A stretch of 64,000 bases of DNA from Planctomycetota bacterium (GTDB lineage: Bacteria; Planctomycetota; UBA1135; GCA-002686595). The notes beneath the pieces are model-generated. The model was not told the origin of the DNA and searched no databases. It saw nothing but the letters and a program-made list of their open reading frames with translations. Numbering within the stretch: position 1 is the stretch's first letter; every line of letters begins with the position of its first letter. A program made the translations under genes and the position numbers. The stretch lies in assembly GCA_016712565.1 (NCBI GenBank), contig JADJQU010000004.1:186001-250000 (forward strand), read 5' to 3'. Below are positions 48,251 through 58,011 of this stretch, one piece after another.

Positions 48251-48652
48251 TCAGGAGCCGCGCTTCAGGAACAGGTACGTGAACAGCCCGGTGGCCACGG
48301 GACGGCCCGCCTGCTCCACGTCCACGGCGCACACCGCGAGCCTGCGGCCGCGCTTGACGAGCCGGCCGGCGGCGACGAGCTCACCCGCCCCCACGCGCGC
48401 CGGGGCCAGGAAGTTCAACTTGAACTCGATGCTGGTGCAGGTCTCGCCTTCGGCGAGGGTGGGGAGCAACAGGTAGACCGCGGCCGTGTCCGCGAGGGCC
48501 GAGAGCACGCCCCCCTGGATCAGGCCCTCCCCTTGCACGTGGCGCTCCTGGGCGGCCATGGCCACGCGGCAGGTGCTCGGCGTGTGTTCGACGAGCCGCA
48601 AGCCCAGCTCGCGGTTCACCGGAACGTCGGGAAAGCCGGCGATGGGATCCAT
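48251..48652 (-). CDS. PaaI-family hotdog-fold thioesterase
   Basis: 133 aa. Hotdog fold with GEGLIQGGVLSALADTAAVYLL (the catalytic helix region; Asp in LADTA), then TCTSIEFKLNFLAPARVGAGELVAAGRLVKRGRRLAVCAVDV. Such enzymes hydrolyse acyl-CoA or aryl-CoA thioesters. ATG at 48650-48652 begins the family N-terminus. Divergent from the following membrane protein gene; substrate unknown. Confidence 0.82.
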   Translation of the reverse strand: MDPIAGFPDVPVNRELGLRLVEHTPSTCRVAMAAQERHVQGEGLIQGGVLSALADTAAVYLLLPTLAEGETCTSIEFKLNFLAPARVGAGELVAAGRLVKRGRRLAVCAVDVEQAGRPVATGLFTYLFLKRGS

Positions 48653-48787
48653 GCCGGACGAGGATAGCCCCACGCCCGACAGGCCCGAAACCGGCTCGGG
48701 CTCCGGATTCGGAGAAGATGACGAGGGCGACAGCCCCGGCGCCTGCCGGATTCCGAGGCCGCACGCTCGGGAGCGCCGCGCAGAAGT

Positions 48788-50590
48788 ATGATCCGCGCCA
48801 ACATGGCCGCGGCACCGGCCCAGGGTTGGCTCGCGCGCCCGTGGGGACGGCGCGCGGTCGTGGCGGCGATCTTCGCCGGCGCGGCGCTGCTCTACTACCT
48901 CACCGCGCGCCGCACGTACTTCTACGACAGCGACACCAGCACCTACCTGGAGCTCGCGCGCTCCCTGGTCGCGGGCGAAGGCTACGTGTTCGACGGGGAG
49001 CGCCACACCAAGTTCCCGCCCGGCGTGCCGCTGCTGCTGGCCCCCTTCGCCGCTTGGTTCGACGGCGACTTCGCGCTGCTCTACCGCATCGTGGTGACGA
49101 CCTCGCTCGCGGCCCTGGCCGCGGCGGCGTGGTGGCTCGCGCGCCGCGGCGAGCAGCGGGGCCCGTGGATTCTCGGCCTGTGCGCGGCCAGCGCCGGATG
49201 GCATGAGTTTTCCACCGGGGCATCCCTCTCCGAGGCGCCCTTCGCCCTGGCGCTGTTCCTGCTGCTCGCCGTGTCCGAACGGGTCTTCCGCGGCCCGCGC
49301 CCGAACGTGTCGGCGGCCCTGCTGCTCGGACTCCTGGGAACGGCCCTGGTGCTCCTGCGCAGCGCGGGCCTCGCCGTGGCCGTGGGAATCCTGGCCACCT
49401 TCGTGCACCAGCACTGGCGCGGCCTCCCGGCTCTTCGAGGCCCGGCGGGCCGCCTGTGCGGCCTGCTCGCCTGGCTGCCGGGGCTCCTCGCCGCCGGCGC
49501 CTGGATGCTGTGGACGGCCCAACCCCCGGAGCGGCCCCACGGCGGCGACCTGGGGCACGAGACTTCGTATCTGGCGCTCTGGCGCCTGGCCGACCCCCGC
49601 GAGCCGGACCGGGGGATGCTGGGGGCCGCGGGTCTCTTGCCGCGGCTGTCGGAGAACCTCGGAGTCGAGGGGCGACACGCCGCGGAGGTGCTCACGAACC
49701 TGCCCTGGATCCCCAGCACGGGACTCTCTCCGGTGTTCGCCGTCGCCATGCTGGTCTGCTTCCTGGGCTGGCGGCGCGAGCTCGCGCGCGAGAACCCCCT
49801 GGGCGCCTGGGTGGGACTCGCCTACGCGGGCCTGATCTCCCTGTGGCCCTACGACGAGGGCCGGCGCTTCGTGATGCCGCTCGCGCCGTTGCTGTTCGTC
49901 TTCGCCGCGGGGGGCCTGCGGGACCTCGCCGGGCGCTGGCGCCGCTCCACGCCCCGCAGCGCCAGTCGTCTGGCGGCCCTGGGCGCCGCGGCGGGCTTCC
50001 TGTTCCACGCCGGAGCGCTGTTCCTGCGCGGCCAGCCCGCCAGCCTGCAGTCGCGTCTTGATCTGGCGCTCTGGGGGATGCTCTTCGCCGCCGCGGCAGC
50101 CTGGGCCTGGAGGCCGCTCGCCCCGTCGCGGCTCCTGGGCCGGGCGCCCCGCCTGCCGCAGCTCGCGCGGGGCAGCTTCGCGGCCTGCTTCCTCCTGCTG
50201 GGCGCGGGCACGATCGTGCGCGTGGCGCGCACCAACCTGCAGCTTTCGGGCGCGCCGCTGCGGCAGCTGGGGGCCCAGCAGGCGGCCGAGTGGATCAACG
50301 AGCATGCGCCGCCCGACGCCTGCGTGCTGGCCACGGACCACGCCGCCTTGCGCTACGCCACGGGCCGCAGCGTGGCGCTCCTGCCGGTCACCGGGAACCG
50401 CGCGCGGCTCGCAGCGGCCTTGATCGACGAGCGACCGGACTACGTGGTGATCAACGCCCCGCGGCCCAACGAGTACTTCAAACCTTCGGAGACCGAGCGC
50501 CTCGCCCTGCTCCAGGAAATCGCCCCCGGCCGCCTCGAGGAAGTGGCGCGCACCGAACGGGTCAGCATCTGGCGCATTCCCCGGGATTGA
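48788..50590 (+). CDS. Polytopic membrane protein, glycosyltransferase family 39-like
   Basis: 600 aa with about 11-12 predicted membrane helices and a soluble C-terminal part (~490-600). The first periplasmic loop TYFYDSDTSTYLELARSLVAGEGYVFDGERHTKFPPGVPLLLAP has the D-S-D and FPPG-like features of GT39/ArnT-type GT-C enzymes, which use lipid-linked sugars. The C-terminal domain ends with WINEHAPPDACVLATDHAALRYATGRS and DYVVINAP, also seen in this class. ATG 48788 or 48803. Acceptor unknown. Confidence 0.72.
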   Translation: MIRANMAAAPAQGWLARPWGRRAVVAAIFAGAALLYYLTARRTYFYDSDTSTYLELARSLVAGEGYVFDGERHTKFPPGVPLLLAPFAAWFDGDFALLYRIVVTTSLAALAAAAWWLARRGEQRGPWILGLCAASAGWHEFSTGASLSEAPFALALFLLLAVSERVFRGPRPNVSAALLLGLLGTALVLLRSAGLAVAVGILATFVHQHWRGLPALRGPAGRLCGLLAWLPGLLAAGAWMLWTAQPPERPHGGDLGHETSYLALWRLADPREPDRGMLGAAGLLPRLSENLGVEGRHAAEVLTNLPWIPSTGLSPVFAVAMLVCFLGWRRELARENPLGAWVGLAYAGLISLWPYDEGRRFVMPLAPLLFVFAAGGLRDLAGRWRRSTPRSASRLAALGAAAGFLFHAGALFLRGQPASLQSRLDLALWGMLFAAAAAWAWRPLAPSRLLGRAPRLPQLARGSFAACFLLLGAGTIVRVARTNLQLSGAPLRQLGAQQAAEWINEHAPPDACVLATDHAALRYATGRSVALLPVTGNRARLAAALIDERPDYVVINAPRPNEYFKPSETERLALLQEIAPGRLEEVARTERVSIWRIPRD

Positions 50591-50691
50591 CGCCGGGCCG
50601 CGCCCGTCGCGGGGACGGACGCGGCCCAGGATTCACGGCCCAGGATTCACGGCCCTGGAGTGCAGCGGCGCTGCGCTTTCCGGTGCCCGCC

Positions 50692-51126
50692 TCAGCCTTG
50701 GCCGGCGCGCACCTGAACGCGGTGGGCCCGCGCCTCCACGGCCTTGGGAATGCGGAGGCACAGGACTCCGGCCTCGACCTCGGCGCTGGCGCGGGCACCG
50801 TCGTAGTCCTCCGAGAGCGTGAAGCTGCGGCGCCAGTCCCCCACCGCGTACTCCTCGCGCACGGACTGGCCGGGCAGCACACGGCGGCTCACGGCGGCGC
50901 GCAATTGCAGCACGCCGCGGTCGAAGGTGACCTCGACGTCCTCCGGACGGCTACCCGGCAGGTCGGCGTAGATCAGCACCTCTTCCTTGTAGCGCACGAT
51001 GTCGACGGCGGGCGTGAAGTACGGCCGTTCGCTCTCCGCGGCCGCGCGGGAGGCGGGCTCATCCTTGGGATTCGTGATTTCGGTTCGCATGGCTTGCTCC
51101 AAAGGGGTTCCACGTGAGGTCGTCAT
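50692..51126 (-). CDS. Small heat-shock protein Hsp20, second of a pair
   Basis: 144 aa alpha-crystallin domain: PYFTPAVDIVRYKEEVLIYADLPGSRPEDVEVTFDRGVLQLRA and the C-terminal AEVEAGVLCLRIPKAVEA, with the conserved Gly-x-Leu. ATP-independent holdase. The ATG at 51124-51126 overlaps the upstream Hsp20 stop (ATGA). A start 36 bases later (MRTEITNPKDEP) is also possible. Confidence 0.88.
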   Translation of the reverse strand: MTTSRGTPLEQAMRTEITNPKDEPASRAAAESERPYFTPAVDIVRYKEEVLIYADLPGSRPEDVEVTFDRGVLQLRAAVSRRVLPGQSVREEYAVGDWRRSFTLSEDYDGARASAEVEAGVLCLRIPKAVEARAHRVQVRAGQG

Positions 51127-51608
51127 TGGACCTTGGCCTCGATCGACTTGACCTGGATCGGGATGCGACGCGCCATGGCGGTCTCCGCCTTGGGGAGCGT
51201 CACGCTGAGCACGCCCTGCTCCAACCTGGCAGCGACGCGCGAGGCGTCCAGGTCCATGCCGAAGTGCAGGGAGCGCGAGAATTTCCCATGGAAACGTTCA
51301 CGGCGTTGCCAGGAGGCGCCTTCGGGAATCGCGGTCTTGCGCTCGCCGCGGATCGAGAGGTCGCGGCCCTCCAGGGTCACCTCGACGTTCTCGAGGGCCA
51401 GGCCGGGGAGCTCCATTTCGATCTCGAAGGTCGTGGGCGTCTCGCTCACGTTCCATGCCGGTCCACCGTCGGCCAGGGCCCCTGCCGCCAGCTCGGGCAT
51501 GGCGGCGCTGAAAGGTGAAGTGGAAGTCCAGAAGTCCTGGATCAGGCGGTCAAGCTCCATCGCCATCGGTGCGGGACGGAGCCACGTGGAGGGAAAAAGT
51601 CTGTTCAT
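51123..51608 (-). CDS. Small heat-shock protein Hsp20, first of a pair
   Basis: 161 aa. N-terminal arm MNRLFPSTWLRPAPMAMELDRL, then the alpha-crystallin domain PAWNVSETPTTFEIEMELPGLALENVEVTLEGRDLSIRG and RFHGKFSRSLHFGMDLDASRVAARLEQGVLSVTLPKAE. ATG at 51606-51608 is set by AAGGAGA 6-12 bases upstream. A sigma-54-type promoter lies 34 bases before the start codon. The two Hsp20 proteins are quite different, so they may form mixed oligomers or serve different clients. Confidence 0.92.
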   Translation of the reverse strand: MNRLFPSTWLRPAPMAMELDRLIQDFWTSTSPFSAAMPELAAGALADGGPAWNVSETPTTFEIEMELPGLALENVEVTLEGRDLSIRGERKTAIPEGASWQRRERFHGKFSRSLHFGMDLDASRVAARLEQGVLSVTLPKAETAMARRIPIQVKSIEAKVQ

Positions 51609-51641
51609 GGTTGTCTCCTTGTCTAGGGACGCCGAAGGGAG

Positions 51642-51657
51642 AGCAACCTGCGTGCCA
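51642..51657 (-). promoter_or_regulatory. Sigma-54 (-24/-12) promoter of the hsp20 pair
   Basis: The minus strand reads TGGCACGCAGGTTGCT, an exact fit to the RpoN consensus TGGCACG-N4-TTGCW including the invariant GG and GC. The predicted transcript would start near 51631, leaving a ~23-base leader that holds only the ribosome binding site. Confidence 0.8.
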
Positions 51658-51726
51658 CGTTCGGCGGGGCTCCCCAAGCCGTCGCAGCGCGCGCGGGAGC
51701 CACCTGCCGGGAGACGTTCCTGTCAA

Positions 51727-51758
51727 CTCGGCAGAGAGCCGGCCCGGGGGCTGCCAAG
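51727..51758. promoter_or_regulatory. Inverted repeat upstream of the hsp20 promoter
   Basis: CTCGGCAG (51727-51734) and CTGCCAAG (51751-51758) are inverted copies with one mismatch and a 16-base spacer. It is roughly 95-125 bases upstream of the predicted hsp20 start point, where sigma-54 activators bind, and also 13 bases past the stop of the PuuD-like gene, where a terminator would sit. Confidence 0.4.
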
Positions 51759-51770
51759 CTGACGCTTGAA

Positions 51771-52586
51771 CTAGGTTCCCCGCACCAGGGCGGAGCCGCG
51801 CTGCAGCGCCCAGCCGACGAGCAGGCCGAGGACGAGCATGGCCCCCACGGGGATCTGCCAGGGTCGCGCGCCGAGCAGCGCCTCCTGGTGGACGCCGACC
51901 ATCAGCAGCAGGAGCGGAATCGACAGGTAGAGATTGTGATGCGAGCGGGAGGCCGCGTGCTCCAGGCCGCGCGCGTCGGGCGTCTGTCCGCGGGCCAGGG
52001 CGGAGCTCTGGGCCAGGAGCGCGGGCGCGACGCGGAGCCACACGTTGATCGCCATGGTCGTGCCGAGCAGCGTGCCCAGGTGGATCAGGATCGCGCGCTG
52101 GGAAAGCTCGAAGTGCCGCTCCAGGAGCGTGCCGTAGCCCACGGCCAGGGCGCACAGAAGCAGGTAGGACGGCACGGCGTGCCGGCCCGCGACCAGTGCC
52201 CCGCATTCATAGACCAGCCAGGCCCCCACCATCGAGAGGAGCACCAGGCCGATGCGCTCCCAGGAAAAGTGCGTGCCCGAAGACGGGCTCGTGGCGGCGT
52301 ACATCAGCGGCGACGCACCCGAGGAGTAGTAGAGCTTGGCCAGCAAGGCCGCTCCGCTGGCCCAGGTGAGCAGCGAGGCCCACTGGAACCAGAACACGGT
52401 GCGCGGCACGACCTGCAGCACCATCCGGCGCCGCGCTTCGGAGTCCAGCGCGGCCGCCGCCTGCTGGTGCACCAGCAGGAACCCGTAGAGCATCCCGATC
52501 CAGGCCACGCCGCCCAGGATGTGGGCCCAGCGGTAGATCAGTTGGTCGAAGCCGTCCGTCGCGAGGGCCAGTGCGCAGCCTGCCAT
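51771..52586 (-). CDS. PuuD-like (urate oxidase N-terminal type) membrane protein
   Basis: 271 aa, about seven or eight helices. Family features: YRWAHILGGVAWIGMLYGFL, PRTVFWFQWASLLTWASGAALL, HLGTLLGTTMAINVWLRVAP and HHNLYLSIPLLLLMVGVH (compare the R-x-x-H-N-x-Y-L-x-x-P block of PuuD membrane domains). The cytochrome c domain of true PuuD is missing. Conserved histidines suggest heme or metal. ATG at 52584-52586 with AAGGA upstream. Its start is 5 bases from the stop of the cupredoxin-like lipoprotein gene, so the two form an operon. Confidence 0.75.
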   Translation of the reverse strand: MAGCALALATDGFDQLIYRWAHILGGVAWIGMLYGFLLVHQQAAAALDSEARRRMVLQVVPRTVFWFQWASLLTWASGAALLAKLYYSSGASPLMYAATSPSSGTHFSWERIGLVLLSMVGAWLVYECGALVAGRHAVPSYLLLCALAVGYGTLLERHFELSQRAILIHLGTLLGTTMAINVWLRVAPALLAQSSALARGQTPDARGLEHAASRSHHNLYLSIPLLLLMVGVHQEALLGARPWQIPVGAMLVLGLLVGWALQRGSALVRGT

Positions 52587-52590
52587 GGAG

Positions 52591-53418
52591 TCAGTCCTTG
52601 GGGGGATAGACGAGGCACACGCGCGCACCGCCGTCGGGCCCCACGCGCGCGCTGCCGGAGAGCTTGCCCAGGGCCTCGTGCCACACGCGCAGGCGGTACT
52701 CCCCCGCGGGCAGGCCGCTCCAGGCGAAACGGCCCTCGCCATCGGTGACCGCGAAGTAGGGCTGGTCGAACACGCCGATCCAGGCCTTCATCCACGGGTG
52801 CAGGTCGCACACCAGGGCGACGGCCACCTCGGGCTCGGTGAAGACCAGCTCGAGGGCCGGGGCGCCCGCTTCCTGGGAAGCGTTGAACTCGGGGTTCGTG
52901 CGCGGAATGGCGCGCACGTTGTGGCGCGCGCGGTCCTCGTTGGTGACCAGGAGCTTCTGACCCACGCGCAAGCCCAGGGCGTGGGGCCGGTAGACGCAGC
53001 CCCGTTGGCGCAGGGTGAGCTCGGGGAAGGGCAGCACTTCGTCGAAGGCAGGCGGGTTCTCCAGCCAGACGAAGGCATTGGCCAGGCGGCCCTGGTCGAC
53101 GACCCAGGCCTCCGTCAGGGCCGGCTCGTTCGGATCGAGCCCGCAGCCGCCCTCGGCGGCCGTGTGGATGGGTGTGCGCACGGGAGGCACGCCGGCGTAG
53201 AGCACCAGACCCTCGATCGCGCCTGGGGCCGCGGGGTGGGCCTCGAAGCGCGCGCGCTGGGCCGCGACGGAGAAGTCCTCGGCCTCGCCCGGCGCCTGGG
53301 GCCGGCCGGCGTCCGTCACGCCCCCGGGCGCGGGCCCGGATGGCTCTCGGTCGCAGGCCGCGGAAAGCAGCGCCGCGAGCACCAAGGCGGCGGCCTTCCT
53401 GTGGATTCGCGAAACCAT
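52591..53418 (-). CDS. Cupredoxin-like lipoprotein with carboxypeptidase-regulatory-like domain
   Basis: 275 aa. Lipobox LVLAALLSAAC (Cys 22). The middle domain resembles a plastocyanin fold with candidate copper ligands: His in NEDRARHNVRAIP and the cluster LVCDLHPWMKAWIGVF (Cys, His and Met in C-x2-H-x2-M spacing). A C-terminal carboxypeptidase-regulatory-like beta sandwich follows (YFAVTDGEGRFAWSGLPAGEYRLRVWHE). Such proteins are often called methylamine-utilisation-like. Probably an outer-membrane or periplasmic electron carrier or copper sensor working with the PuuD-like protein encoded next. Confidence 0.8.
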   Translation of the reverse strand: MVSRIHRKAAALVLAALLSAACDREPSGPAPGGVTDAGRPQAPGEAEDFSVAAQRARFEAHPAAPGAIEGLVLYAGVPPVRTPIHTAAEGGCGLDPNEPALTEAWVVDQGRLANAFVWLENPPAFDEVLPFPELTLRQRGCVYRPHALGLRVGQKLLVTNEDRARHNVRAIPRTNPEFNASQEAGAPALELVFTEPEVAVALVCDLHPWMKAWIGVFDQPYFAVTDGEGRFAWSGLPAGEYRLRVWHEALGKLSGSARVGPDGGARVCLVYPPKD

Positions 53419-53440
53419 GGGGGACCTCGCACCGGCCGTC

Positions 53441-55230
<1,790 letters not shown>

Positions 55231-55234
<4 letters not shown>

Positions 55235-56562
55235 CGCGGGACTCCACCGGGTCCACCGGGTCCACCGGGTCCACGGGGCGCCAGGCGGCCGAGCCGATCC
55301 GAAAGTCCCACGAGCAGGGAAGCCGCGAGCAACGCGAGCAGCGGGTCGATCGGGAACCGGTAGCGTTCGGACACGTGGGTCACATAGTACGCCAGGCCGA
55401 AGCCCGCCAGGGAACCCAGGAGCAACACTCGATCCCGGGCCGGGCCGGACCAACGCAGTGCTCCGGCGATGCCCAGGAGCCCCAGGGCCGCGAAGGCCAG
55501 GAACTTGGCCCAGGCGTTGGGATCGAACCGCGCGCCGGAGGCACCGGCCCTGCGCGGGTCGGCCCAGGGCGGATCGCCGAGCCAGAAGTACTGCACGCGC
55601 CGCGCGCAGAGCCCCAGGAAACTCGCCGGCTCGGCCTGGATCCACTCCAGGGCGCGCCTCGCACAGTCGCCCGCATAGTCGCGCTCCCCCAGGGAGCGAT
55701 AGAGCGCGAGTTCGGCCTCCACGTGGGAGGGATGGAACTTGAAAGGCACCGGGTGGCCGTTGGCCTCCGGGTTGTTGCCCAGGCGCAGCTCGACCCCGAA
55801 GTTGGGCCTGAGGCCCGGCGTGCCGAGCACCAGGGCGTTGCGGACCATCCAGGGCGCGGGAATCAACACCAGGGCCCCCAGGAAGGCGAGGCACCGGCCG
55901 GCCCTCTGCGCCCGCGGACCCTCCCCAAGCCAAAGGTAGCCCAGCACCGCGGGCAGGAGCGAGAGCGGCGCGGGATTGAGCAGGGCGAGCCCGCCCCAGG
56001 CCAGGCCCACGCGCAGGGCCCCCGCGGGCCGCGCCACGGCACCGGGGGAAGTCAGCAGCGCGAGCGCAAAGACCGTGGCCCAGGCCACGCAGGTGGTGTC
56101 CCAGACCACCGTGGTCGCGTTCCACAGGGCCGGTGGATAGAGGGCGAACAGCAGGGCCCCCAGGAAGCCCGCCCGGGGGGCTCCGAGATTGCGGCCCAGG
56201 CGCTCGATTCCCAGGCAGGTCAGCGCGCCGAGCAGCGACTGCAGCAGGAAGAGCGAGAGCGCCATGGCCGGGTTCACACCGCCGAAAAGCGCCATCAGGC
56301 CCGCCAGCAGCGCGGGATAGGGCGGGGTCAGCCAACTGCTGGGGCCCGTGCCCTTGGCCCAGGGATCCGAGAGACCGTCACCGCGCAGGATCGACTCCCC
56401 CAGGCAGGCCGCTTCGTGGCCGAAGTCCCAGGTGCTGCTGTGCAGCGCGTCCCGATGGGGCGCGAGCCACAGGAGCACCACGAGGCGCAGCAGCAACGCC
56501 GACACGAACAGGAACACCCGTTTCCTGCCCAATCCTCCGGCGGCCGGTGCGCCCTCGGTCAT
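55231..56562 (-). CDS. Polytopic membrane protein, glycosyltransferase family 39-like
   Basis: 443 aa with about ten membrane helices. The N-terminal loop has WDFGHEAACLGESILRGDGLSDPW and TPPYPALLAGLMALFGG, the GT-C pattern with acidic residues and a Pro-rich loop; NPEANGHP and YYVTHVSERYRFPIDPLLALL are also family-like. The C-terminus ends in PRGPGGPGGPGGVPR, made by a 9-bp tandem repeat. The ATG overlaps the tldD stop (ATGA). Confidence 0.72.
55243..55278 (-). repeat. Tandem 9-bp repeat at the end of the GT39-like gene
   Basis: tccaccggg three times (55243-55269) and a fourth unit tccacgggg. On the minus strand it codes for the Gly-Gly-Pro tail of the protein. Confidence 0.92.
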
Positions 56563-58007
56563 GTGACGAAAAGCACCCGCCGGAAGCGCGCCGGAGACGC
56601 GCCGTGGCTCATCTCGGCCACCTGCATGGGATTGCCCTTGCCGCAATTGGGCACGCCCCACAGGCGCCAGTGGGAGGCGTCGCAGATGGCGTCGCAGGAA
56701 TTCCAGAAGTCCAGCGTGCGGCCCTGATAGGTCGGACTGCGCAGGAGCCGCGTGCGCTTGCCCTGCTTGATCTCCCAGCCCGCTTCGGTGGTGAACTGGA
56801 AGTTGACCCGCTGCTGGTCGATGGACCAGGTCTTCACGGTGTCGCACACGACGCCGTCCTCGGTGTCGGCGATCAGACGCTCCAGGGACCAGTCCCCGGG
56901 CATCAGCGACAGGTTGGTGATGCGGATGATCGCCGGGTGGTACCAGCTCTCCGCGCGGGCTGCTCCGCGACTCCGCGCCTCGCCGATGCGCTCGCACAGG
57001 GCGCGATTGGTGTGGTAGCCCACGAACAGTCCGCGCTCCACGATGGGCCAGCGGCCCGAGGCCACGCCTTCGTCGTCCCAGCCGCGGGTGTCGAGTCCGC
57101 CCGCGGCGGTGGAGTCGCACACCAGGTTCACCAGCTCCGAGCCGTAGCGCAGGCGACCCAATTGATCGGGCGTGGCGAAGGAGCCCCCGGCCAGGTCGCG
57201 CTCGGCCCCCAGGGCGCGGTCCAGCTCGGTGGGGTGACCCACGGACTCGTGGATCTGCAGCATCAGCTGGTTGCCCATCAGGATCAGGTCCCGCACGCCC
57301 CCCGGGCATTGGGGAGCGCGGCACAGGGCGATGGCCTCGTCGCGCACGCGCGGCCCGTGGGCCGCGAGGTCCATCTCCAGCACGTGCTCGTAGCCCCGCC
57401 CCGCGAAGTCGCCGCCGAAGGAGGCCGGATAGCTGCGCCTTTCGCACTGCCCCGCGTCCACGGCCGTGGCCGCGATGCCGGCGCCCGTGCGCAGCAGATC
57501 CTGATGGACGTCCAGGCCCTCGGAGGACACATGCCAGCGTTCCTCGCGGCGCAGGGAGAGCGCGGCCTCCCGGTTGACCACCTCCGGGCGTCCGGCGAGG
57601 CTGCCCTCGGCGGCGCGCAGGTGCTCGACCTTCTGGGCCAGGGGCACGCGGAACGGATCGATGACCAACGGCGTGCGGAACTCGCCGCGGTGGCCGGGCT
57701 CGGGGGCGAAGGGCCTGGGGGAGCTGCAGGTGGGCGCGAGTTCACGGGCGGCCTGGACGGCCTTGCGCGCGGCGGCGAGAGCCGCCTCCCGGTCCGCGCG
57801 GCCCTGGAGCGGAACGGCAGAGAAACCTTGGCCGCCGCTCAGGCGCGCGCTGATGCCCAGTCCGAACTCCTCGCGGGTCTGGGCCATCGCCAGCTCGCCG
57901 TTGCGCACCAGGAGTTCTTCCACCAGCACGCGCTCCACGCGCGCGTCGGCCTGGGAGGCTCCCAGGCGCAGGGCCTCCTCCACCGCGATGCGTGCCAGAT
58001 CGCGCAT
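56559..58007 (-). CDS. tldD: TldD-family metalloprotease
   Basis: 482 aa. Zinc-binding motif LMLQIHESVGHPTELDRALG (H-E-x3-H, about residue 255), EGVASGRWPIVERGLFVGYHTNR, and a C-terminal beta barrel with NFQFTTEAGWEIKQGKRTRLLR. TldD and TldE form a heterodimer that degrades unfolded peptides and can mature peptide natural products such as microcins or the PQQ precursor. ATG at 58005-58007, 4 bases after the tldE stop. Confidence 0.9.
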   Translation of the reverse strand: MRDLARIAVEEALRLGASQADARVERVLVEELLVRNGELAMAQTREEFGLGISARLSGGQGFSAVPLQGRADREAALAAARKAVQAARELAPTCSSPRPFAPEPGHRGEFRTPLVIDPFRVPLAQKVEHLRAAEGSLAGRPEVVNREAALSLRREERWHVSSEGLDVHQDLLRTGAGIAATAVDAGQCERRSYPASFGGDFAGRGYEHVLEMDLAAHGPRVRDEAIALCRAPQCPGGVRDLILMGNQLMLQIHESVGHPTELDRALGAERDLAGGSFATPDQLGRLRYGSELVNLVCDSTAAGGLDTRGWDDEGVASGRWPIVERGLFVGYHTNRALCERIGEARSRGAARAESWYHPAIIRITNLSLMPGDWSLERLIADTEDGVVCDTVKTWSIDQQRVNFQFTTEAGWEIKQGKRTRLLRSPTYQGRTLDFWNSCDAICDASHWRLWGVPNCGKGNPMQVAEMSHGASPARFRRVLFVT

Positions 58008-58011
58008 GGGC

